Below, one piece after another: positions 34,584 through 42,110 of a stretch of DNA of 64,000 bases. The position numbers and the translations under genes are program-made. A model generated the notes under the pieces. It did no database searches. It had not been told where the DNA came from and saw nothing but the letters and a program-made list of their open reading frames with translations. The stretch's first letter is position 1; every line of letters begins with the position of its first letter. The stretch is from JBIQJD01 sp044507695 (lineage in GTDB: Bacteria > Bacteroidota > Ignavibacteria > Ignavibacteriales > Ignavibacteriaceae), in the NCBI GenBank assembly GCA_044507695.1, contig JBIQJD010000001.1, positions 124,001 to 188,000 on the forward strand, in the 5' to 3' direction.

Positions 34584-37394
34584 ATGAAACAAATGTACCT
34601 TATGATCATCCTTACGGTTGGTGTCTTTATGTTTGCATCAGTCGAGAATTTAGGCCAACAGGTTCTCGATAGTGCAAATGTAATTACCACGGATAATTTG
34701 GATGATAACAACCTTGGGACGGATGCAGTGCCCGGTACAAACCTGAGCGGCCCCAATTATAAAGAGTATCCCTCTTTTCTCTCTGAGGCAACGATATCCG
34801 ATGGTTGGTGGACAAATACAATCGGACACGGCGGAAACCACAGAAGATCAACAAGACAAGGATCAGGTAATTCCGTGGGAAGTCGTGCAGTTTTCTCTTT
34901 TGATGTTCCTGTAACTGATCATTATGTGGTATATCATCATATGCCTTTTTCAGGTAACTCTTCACCAAGAGTAAATGTTAAATTCTACAGATTTGGTGAA
35001 TCAGAGCCAGTTGCAAATTTTTATTACAATGAAAGAAACAATAACCTCGCTGATTCAAGAGGAAGCTGGTATCCTTTGGGTATTGTTGAAGTATTTTCTT
35101 CAGACAGTGCTTTATCAGTTGAGCTTGGATTAGATTCTACAGGACAAAACGTACTAAGAGTTGATGCAGTTAGAATCCTCCGTAGTTCCCAGACAGGCCC
35201 TGATATCGAATTTGGAAACAGAAGATCAGATCAAGTTACAATTGACGCCGGAACAGGCGATACTACCTGGCTTTCAAGTTTCTATCATGATGGATTTTCT
35301 TACAATATAACTACTGGTGAAAGAAGAACAGTTCCTGCACGTGCACCGTTTGAATTTGCACAAACCATGTTCAAATTTAATGGCTATACAGATCAGGTAT
35401 TCCCGGTTTTTAATTTAGGATCAGATCCGTTGGTTATAACCGAAGTTAGAGCAGGAACATCACGTTTCTATTCAACCTCAACATTTCCGATGGTTATTCA
35501 ACCTGGTGAACAGAAAGACGTAGTAATCAGATTTGCTCCGCTTGGTGAAGAAGTAACAGTTGATACATTAGTATTTGTAAGTAATGATCCACTTGAGCCG
35601 GAAGCAATTCTGGCTGTAAGTGGTGAAGGTATTAACTATAACTTCATTATGAATGCAAGCAACGGAGGTATTGAACCTCATTGGAATGCACCATCCGGTG
35701 CAACTTATGAAGAATTAGGTGAATTCCTGAATTCTGCTACATCACCATTTCCTTACCCGATTACCGGCGGTAATGTTAGCAGCCGTGTAAACGTTGGTTC
35801 CGATCCTAACATTGCTGTTTACTATAAATTCCAGCTGCCTGATACATTATTTGGAAGTTATTACATAGAATATTCGGGACCGGCCGGATCATCAAATGCA
35901 GCACAAAATGTTACTGTTGATGTTGTAACTCCATTTTATACTAATCCCGATATTGCATTAGGCGATACTCAAAGAGTAACAAACTTCAACTCCAGAGCAA
36001 TTCAAAGCCCGGCACCAATTTGGGCAAGAATTGGCGGAAGCCAGGTATTTACATTAAATGGCGGTGGTGAAACTGTTGTTCGTTTCACAAATCCGAACCA
36101 GGGGGCAGACTTGTTAAGAGCAGATCTCTTAAGAGTAAGATTAGTACCTCTTGCTCCGGATATCAGTACTTCTCTTGATCCCGCAAGATTACTTAACTTC
36201 GGTTCTGTCTCTATATTTGACTCAGTACGTTTGGGAGATTTTAATTATCAGAGAAACTTTATTATAGGTTCAAATGGTGAAACTCCTCTTGTGATCGATA
36301 CCATATATCTTTCAGTTGGACAATCATTTGAAGTTGTAAATATGCCAACATTCCCGTTATCATTACCCTCTATTGATGGACAGTATAACCTGATTGTTAA
36401 TTTCCTGCCAGATTCAATTAAACTTTATCCGGATACTATTTTCATCGCATCTAACGATCCTAATGATTCACTTATTACAATTGTATTGAGCGGACAGGGA
36501 GTTGGTACAGGAATTACGGTTGATAATGCTGATCCGAGCAATTTCTTATTCCCTGCTGATTTTGTACCTGCTGGAACACCGATTGACAATACCAATGACT
36601 TCAAATGGATTGAGTATACAAGCTCAGGTGCTGTAAACGGAACAGGATTCTATACATTCATTTACCGTAATCCACAGGATGGATTGCAGAAAATTGAATG
36701 GTTCCCGAACTTCCCGTTCAATCCGAATAATCCAGGTGTGAATGAACCAGACAGCTTTAATGTATTCGTTCAGATACCTGTAAGTTCACCGAATAGTTCT
36801 CCTGCTGCAAGATACAGGATCAAACACTTTAACGGTGAAACAGATACTGTTATCTCTCAGTTGAATAGAACTCTTAACGGCGGTAAAATTCCACTCGGAA
36901 CCTATACATTCATCAGAGGCGGCCAGGATTCACCAGGCAGCGGAACAGTATTCGGTTCAATTGAATTAGTTAATGATACAGCATTAGTTAGTGCTTTCTT
37001 TGCAGACAGCGTTTCAAACATGGCTAGAGATAGTGCATGGGTATTGAGAGCTGATGCAGTTATTCTTGAAGAAGCAAGCGATGTAACCGATGTTGAAGAA
37101 TTAACAGTTCTGCCTACAGCTTATTCTCTCAGCCAGAACTATCCGAATCCATTCAACCCGACTACACAGATCAGATTTGCTCTGCCGCAATCCGGTATGG
37201 TAGAATTAAAGGTTTACGATGTTCTTGGAAGGGAAGTTGTAACCCTTATTAACGGAGAACATAATGCCGGAACTTATACTGTAGAATGGAATGGAAAAAA
37301 CAATTATGGTGCTCAGGTTGCATCAGGTATGTATATCTACAGAATTAAATCAGGCAATTTTGTTCAAACAAAGAAAATGATGATGCTGAAATAA
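34584..37394 (+). CDS. T9SS-sorted surface protein with golvesin-like and ASH-like domains
   Basis: 936 residues with a signal peptide. A golvesin-like sandwich (about 55-205: GWWTNTIGH, HYVVYHHMPFSG, VDAVRILRSS) is followed by an ASH/choice-of-anchor-D domain (about 270-350: LVITEVRAG, VIRFAPLGEE, SNDPLEPEAIL), a further sandwich repeated in the paralogues (about 355-515), a second ASH-like domain (about 525-650) and another golvesin-like one (about 660-840). The last 80 residues are a type IX sorting domain (LSQNYPNPFNPTTQIRFALP to KKMMMLK). A strong site AAACGGAGG precedes the ATG. It is 29 bases after the lipoprotein gene and ends at a terminator, so it may close the long operon. Expected to be exported and anchored or released at the surface. 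Confidence 0.82.
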   Translation: MKQMYLMIILTVGVFMFASVENLGQQVLDSANVITTDNLDDNNLGTDAVPGTNLSGPNYKEYPSFLSEATISDGWWTNTIGHGGNHRRSTRQGSGNSVGSRAVFSFDVPVTDHYVVYHHMPFSGNSSPRVNVKFYRFGESEPVANFYYNERNNNLADSRGSWYPLGIVEVFSSDSALSVELGLDSTGQNVLRVDAVRILRSSQTGPDIEFGNRRSDQVTIDAGTGDTTWLSSFYHDGFSYNITTGERRTVPARAPFEFAQTMFKFNGYTDQVFPVFNLGSDPLVITEVRAGTSRFYSTSTFPMVIQPGEQKDVVIRFAPLGEEVTVDTLVFVSNDPLEPEAILAVSGEGINYNFIMNASNGGIEPHWNAPSGATYEELGEFLNSATSPFPYPITGGNVSSRVNVGSDPNIAVYYKFQLPDTLFGSYYIEYSGPAGSSNAAQNVTVDVVTPFYTNPDIALGDTQRVTNFNSRAIQSPAPIWARIGGSQVFTLNGGGETVVRFTNPNQGADLLRADLLRVRLVPLAPDISTSLDPARLLNFGSVSIFDSVRLGDFNYQRNFIIGSNGETPLVIDTIYLSVGQSFEVVNMPTFPLSLPSIDGQYNLIVNFLPDSIKLYPDTIFIASNDPNDSLITIVLSGQGVGTGITVDNADPSNFLFPADFVPAGTPIDNTNDFKWIEYTSSGAVNGTGFYTFIYRNPQDGLQKIEWFPNFPFNPNNPGVNEPDSFNVFVQIPVSSPNSSPAARYRIKHFNGETDTVISQLNRTLNGGKIPLGTYTFIRGGQDSPGSGTVFGSIELVNDTALVSAFFADSVSNMARDSAWVLRADAVILEEASDVTDVEELTVLPTAYSLSQNYPNPFNPTTQIRFALPQSGMVELKVYDVLGREVVTLINGEHNAGTYTVEWNGKNNYGAQVASGMYIYRIKSGNFVQTKKMMMLK

Positions 37395-37412
37395 AAAATT
37401 AATTTCAGTTTT

Positions 37413-37445
37413 AAAGCCCCGGTAGAAAATATCGGGGCTTTTTGT
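37413..37445 (+). terminator. Intrinsic terminator
   Basis: AAAGCCCCG/CGGGGCTTT stem at 37413-37441 followed by a T-run. It lies just after the first T9SS cargo gene. No comparable hairpin was noticed in the preceding gaps back to 19.1 kb, so it likely ends the long operon. Confidence 0.88.
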
Positions 37446-37501
37446 TTTATACAGGTTTATCAACCTCTGGTTGTTTCTTCAAATTAAATAGGAGATTTTA
37501 A

Positions 37502-38809
37502 ATGTCTTTCCTATTTCGCCGATTGATTATTCCGCTGTCTTTATCTCTCTTCCTTAACGTTTACGCGCAGCAGATGATTGAGAAAGAAATCATAAATATA
37601 GCACTTCAAACAGAATCGCAGATCCCTGTAGATGCTGAGGTAGCAGATTATTCTTTTATTTTAAATGCGAGTCTTGATGGAAGTGAACCCTACTGGAATA
37701 CACCTGAACCGGGACTTGAATTAGTTGGAAGCTTTTTTAATTCCTTTCCAGCTTTGGAATCTTTTCCAATTCCGGATGGTAACCTGCACAGCATCGTAAG
37801 TGGTCCCGAAGGTGCGGCAGTAATTTATTCATTTACAATTCCTGATAGTTTATCCGGAGATTACTATATAGAATATTCACATACAATATATTCTGCATCT
37901 TCTTCAATACCAGAAATTCAGGCTGATATAATTACACCAAATTTTTTAAATCCGGATTACCCGCTTGCTGATACTCAAAGAGTAGTGTTTAATCCGAGAC
38001 TTTCAGCAGAAGATACAAGCATCTTCTGGAAACGGCTTGGAACTTTTACTATCAATGGTAATGGGCGTACAAAGATCATTCTTAAACAGCAGCCAGAGCA
38101 TATGCCGCTGAGAGCTGATCTTATAAAGCTTACACTTGCAGCAGCCTCCCCGGCTTTTACATTAAATCTAGATTCACCGGAAATAAATTTTGATTCAGTT
38201 TCAGTGTATGAATCAATTAGATCTCAAACTGATAGTTACAAATATCAATTACAAATAAATTCTACCGGTGGAGTTCCATTAAGAATTGATTCAATTTATT
38301 TTTCTTCCGGTCAAGCATTCAAACTAAACGGAGAATTTGAATTTCCTGTTTTTGTTTCTGTTGATGAAATGATAGAATGTGAAATATTATTCCTGCCAGA
38401 TGAAGATAAACATTATTCAGATACATTGTTTATCAAATCAAATGCTAAGAATGATCCCTTAAAATTAATTTATCTTTATGGAGTTGGCTCGAATAACATA
38501 ACCGGTATGAATGAACCGGGAAATATTCCTCAGCAATACTCACTTGAACAGAACTATCCAAATCCGTTTAACCCGGAAACACAAATTAATTTTTCACTTC
38601 CGCAATCCGGATTTGTTGAATTGAAAATTTATGATCTTCTTGGCAGCGAAGTGGCAACTCTGCTTAACCAGGAATATAAAGCCGGAACATATTCAGTTGA
38701 TTGGAATGGTAAAAATCAGTATGAAGAACAAGTTTCATCCGGAATATACATCTACAAAATAACAGCAGGTAATTTTGTAAAAACTAGGAAGATGCTGCTG
38801 CTGAAGTAA
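37502..38809 (+). CDS. Shortened T9SS-sorted paralogue of the 34584 protein
   Basis: 435 residues with a signal peptide. It lacks the N-terminal golvesin-like and first ASH-like domains of its neighbours and begins directly with the shared middle sandwich (YSFILNASLDGSEPYWNTPEP, YYIEYSHTIYSASS, MPLRADLIKLTL), then one ASH-like domain, then the sorting domain (LEQNYPNPFNPETQINFSLP to KMLLLK). All reading-frame signals are intact, so it is a shorter family member rather than an obvious pseudogene. It has its own ATG with AGGAG nearby and is bracketed by terminators, so it is a separate transcription unit. Ligand unknown. Confidence 0.78.
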   Translation: MSFLFRRLIIPLSLSLFLNVYAQQMIEKEIINIALQTESQIPVDAEVADYSFILNASLDGSEPYWNTPEPGLELVGSFFNSFPALESFPIPDGNLHSIVSGPEGAAVIYSFTIPDSLSGDYYIEYSHTIYSASSSIPEIQADIITPNFLNPDYPLADTQRVVFNPRLSAEDTSIFWKRLGTFTINGNGRTKIILKQQPEHMPLRADLIKLTLAAASPAFTLNLDSPEINFDSVSVYESIRSQTDSYKYQLQINSTGGVPLRIDSIYFSSGQAFKLNGEFEFPVFVSVDEMIECEILFLPDEDKHYSDTLFIKSNAKNDPLKLIYLYGVGSNNITGMNEPGNIPQQYSLEQNYPNPFNPETQINFSLPQSGFVELKIYDLLGSEVATLLNQEYKAGTYSVDWNGKNQYEEQVSSGIYIYKITAGNFVKTRKMLLLK

Positions 38810-38832
38810 TTTTTTAAATGTTAAGACTGAGG

Positions 38833-38860
38833 AGCCCGTTCAGTTGTAACGGGCTTTTTT
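38833..38860 (+). terminator. Intrinsic terminator
   Basis: AGCCCGTT/AACGGGCT stem with a seven-base loop followed by TTTTT, directly downstream of the 435-residue T9SS protein gene. Confidence 0.88.
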
Positions 38861-39030
38861 ATGGAATCAGCTCATTTAGATTAATTATTTAAAAAGCAAG
38901 ATTTTTTTTAAAAAATAATCATTGTTGTAAATACTTAATTCAGTTTTTAGGTTAACTGCAAATATTAGCAGAATTCATCCGGATAATTTTATCGCAACAT
39001 CTGTTCTACATATTATAGGGAGCTCAATAA

Positions 39031-41799
39031 ATGCTAAATCGTTCCTTCCACATATTTATTCTTCTTATTCTGATTTCCGTAATTACAATTTCTGCCCAGC
39101 AGATTATTGAAGAATCAAACACAATAACAGTTGATAATTTAGATGACAATAATCTTTTTACCAGCGGCATGCCCGGTACAAATTTAAGCGGACCTCACTA
39201 TAAAGAATATCCTTCAAATGAATCTCAACCAGCTATAAATGATGGATGGTGGTCCCAGGTTACATCACAAGATTACGGCGGTTCAAACAGGTGGGCAAGC
39301 AGACAGGGAACTGGTGATCCTACAGGCTCACATGTAAGTTATTCGTTTGATGTTGCTGTTACAGATTATTATCTCGTTTATCACCATTTAAGAAATTCAG
39401 CTAATTCTTCCGCAAGAGTTCTCGTTAAGTTTTTCAGGTTTGGTGAATCAGTTCCGATTGATTCAATTTATTATCATCAATTCTCTCACAATTTATCCGA
39501 TGGATATGGTTCGTGGGTTCCGCTTGGAATTGTAGAAGTATTTGCTGCAGATAGTGCACTTACTGTTGATCTGGGAACGGATGTTCCTAACGTAAATATA
39601 CTTCAAGTTGATGCAGTAAGAATTTTAAGAAGTTCACAATCCGGACCCGATATCGAATTTGGAAACAGAAGATCCGATTTATTAATGATTGATCCCGGAA
39701 CACAGGATACTATTTACTCTTCCTCTTTCTTTAAAGAAAGAGCACCGATTGATTTCCCCCAAACAACTTTTAAGTGGGCAGGATTTTCCGAAAAAAATAT
39801 TCCGGTTTATAATCTTGGGTCAGAACCATTGATTATTTCTGGGTTTGCTTCACAAACTACACGTTTTTCAATTACAACTCCAACACCCATAGTTATACCG
39901 CCGGGAGGAAAATCAGAAATTACAATTAAGTTTGCTCCCTTGGGAGAAGAAGTAACTATTGATACCCTTGCCATTTTAAGTAATGATGCACTTGAACCGG
40001 AAGCGCTGCTTCCGGTAATAGGTGAAGGAATAAATTATAATTTTGTTTTAAATGCGAGTGACGGAACAGAGCCGCACTGGAACGCTCCGCCAAATTCTTC
40101 ATACGAAGAACTCGGCGCTTTTCTCAATTCCTCTGCGGGTAAATCAACATGGACTTACCCAATACCCGGCGGAAATTTAAACGGCAGAGTCACACTTGAG
40201 AATAATCCCGTAGCTGCATTTTATAAATTCACCCTGCCGGATACAATTTACGGCGCGTTTTATCTGGAATACTCCGGTCCGGTTTATTCATCAAACGCGG
40301 CAAGAAATGTTACAATTGATGTTGTTACTCCTTTCTTTACAAACACAGAACCTGCACTTGGAGATACGCAGCGTGTGACGGGTTTTGATTCAAGATTATC
40401 TGTTTCAGTGGCTAAGCCGTGGGCAAGACTTGGAGGAAATAAAGTTTTCACTTTAAATGGCGGTGGATTAACAACCATCAGGTTTACTCATCCTTCGCAA
40501 GGTAATGCTGATTATTTACGTGCTGATCTTCTTCGGGTAAGAGCAGTACCCATAGCGCCTGATATAAGTACAAATCTTGATCCTTATCGTGTTATAAACT
40601 TTGGTGCTGTTTCTATTTTTGATTCAGTTCGTTTAGCTGAATACAACTATCAAAGAAATTTTGTTCTAAGTTCTAATGGAGAAACACCTTTAATAATTGA
40701 TACAATGTATCTTTCCGATGGAAATGCTTATAAGATTGATAATCTGCCGCGTTTTCCTGCTTCACTTCCGGCAATTGATGGACAGTATAACCTGTTTGTT
40801 TCATTTCTTCCCAACCTAATTGAATCATTTACTGATACCCTTTCAATTCATTCTAATGATGAACAGGATCCGGTAATTAAAATTGTTTTAATTGGAAGAG
40901 GAGTTGGAACAGGAATTACAGTTGATAATACAGAAGAAACAAATTTTATTTTCCCGGCAGATATAATTCCGGCAGGAACTCCGAAAGATAATTCTAATAT
41001 GCATAAATGGTTTGAATATGTTAATGCCGGTGCAGTGAACGGAACAGGTTTGTATACGCATATTTATTTTACTCCTGAAACTGATGTTCAGAAATTTGAA
41101 TGGTTTCCGTATTTTCCTTTTAATCCAAATAATCCAGGAATAAATGAAGCGGATAGTTTTGATGTTTACGCACAGGTGCCCGTCCTTTCACCAAACAGTT
41201 CACCAGCTGTAAAGTACAGAGTAAAACACTTTAACGGTATAACTGATGTTGTAATATCCCAACTCAACAGAACATTAAATAATGGAAAAATTCCTCTCGG
41301 CAGATTTACATTTATCCGTGGTGGAAAAGATTCACCGGGCAGCGGTACAATTTATGGCTCTGTTGAACTGATAAATGATACTGCACTTGTTAGCGCATAT
41401 TATGCTAATGAAAGTATTAATCCGGCATTGCAGGATACATTTGTACTAAGAGCTGATGCAATTATTTTTGAAGAAGCAAGTGATGTTGTAACCGTTGTTG
41501 AAGAAGTGAATTTACTTCCAACTGAATATTACCTGAGCCAGAATTATCCGAATCCATTTAACCCATCTACACAAATCAGATTTGCACTGCCTCAATCCTC
41601 AGCGGTAGAATTAAAAATATATGATGTTCTTGGCAGGGAAGTTTCAACACTGCTTAACGGAGAATATAATGCCGGAACTTATACAGTTGAATGGAATGGA
41701 AGGAACAATTATGGAGCACAGGTTGCATCAGGAATGTATATTTACAGAATTAAGGCAGGTAATTTTGTTCAAACAAAGAAAATGATGATGTTGAAATAA
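39031..41799 (+). CDS. T9SS-sorted surface protein, full-length paralogue of the 34584 protein
   Basis: 922 residues with a signal peptide (LILISVITISAQQ) and the same domain order as the 936-residue protein: golvesin-like (GWWSQVTSQDYGG, DYYLVYHHLRNS), ASH-like (PLIISGFASQTTRF, IKFAPLGEE), shared middle sandwich (FVLNASDGTEPHWNAPP), second ASH-like, second golvesin-like, then the sorting domain (LSQNYPNPFNPSTQIRFALP to KKMMMLK). The two are alignable over their whole length, with the sorting domain the most similar part even at the DNA level. Start ATG with GGGAGCTC upstream. Bracketed by terminators, so independently transcribed. Duplication followed by divergence is inferred. Confidence 0.82.
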   Translation: MLNRSFHIFILLILISVITISAQQIIEESNTITVDNLDDNNLFTSGMPGTNLSGPHYKEYPSNESQPAINDGWWSQVTSQDYGGSNRWASRQGTGDPTGSHVSYSFDVAVTDYYLVYHHLRNSANSSARVLVKFFRFGESVPIDSIYYHQFSHNLSDGYGSWVPLGIVEVFAADSALTVDLGTDVPNVNILQVDAVRILRSSQSGPDIEFGNRRSDLLMIDPGTQDTIYSSSFFKERAPIDFPQTTFKWAGFSEKNIPVYNLGSEPLIISGFASQTTRFSITTPTPIVIPPGGKSEITIKFAPLGEEVTIDTLAILSNDALEPEALLPVIGEGINYNFVLNASDGTEPHWNAPPNSSYEELGAFLNSSAGKSTWTYPIPGGNLNGRVTLENNPVAAFYKFTLPDTIYGAFYLEYSGPVYSSNAARNVTIDVVTPFFTNTEPALGDTQRVTGFDSRLSVSVAKPWARLGGNKVFTLNGGGLTTIRFTHPSQGNADYLRADLLRVRAVPIAPDISTNLDPYRVINFGAVSIFDSVRLAEYNYQRNFVLSSNGETPLIIDTMYLSDGNAYKIDNLPRFPASLPAIDGQYNLFVSFLPNLIESFTDTLSIHSNDEQDPVIKIVLIGRGVGTGITVDNTEETNFIFPADIIPAGTPKDNSNMHKWFEYVNAGAVNGTGLYTHIYFTPETDVQKFEWFPYFPFNPNNPGINEADSFDVYAQVPVLSPNSSPAVKYRVKHFNGITDVVISQLNRTLNNGKIPLGRFTFIRGGKDSPGSGTIYGSVELINDTALVSAYYANESINPALQDTFVLRADAIIFEEASDVVTVVEEVNLLPTEYYLSQNYPNPFNPSTQIRFALPQSSAVELKIYDVLGREVSTLLNGEYNAGTYTVEWNGRNNYGAQVASGMYIYRIKAGNFVQTKKMMMLK

Positions 41800-41821
41800 A
41801 TTTCATTCTACCCTCCTTATT

Positions 41822-41870
41822 AAACCTTCAGGACAGCATTTAGCTTGATTCCTGAAGGTTTATTCATTTT
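41822..41870 (+). terminator. Intrinsic terminator
   Basis: A perfect 12-base stem AAACCTTCAGGA/TCCTGAAGGTTT (41822-41861) followed by ATTCATTTT, just after the 922-residue T9SS protein gene. The remaining gap to 42110 shows no gene. Confidence 0.8.
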
Positions 41871-42110
41871 ATATTAAAAATGAGATAAAAGGTTCTCTAA
41901 AATATTCTACAGTTTCTTCCAGACTACTTGAAACTGATAATATTAAATGCAATATTAGTTCAGTGATTTTTTGGTCCATAATAATTAACTACTTTATTCG
42001 AAAACGCGGTTTCTAACTGAAAATTTAGTCATGGCTCTAACTCCTGTTTCTCTAATTATTAATTCATTTCTTAATCAAATTCTACTTATTCATTATCAAG
42101 TGAGGTACTA

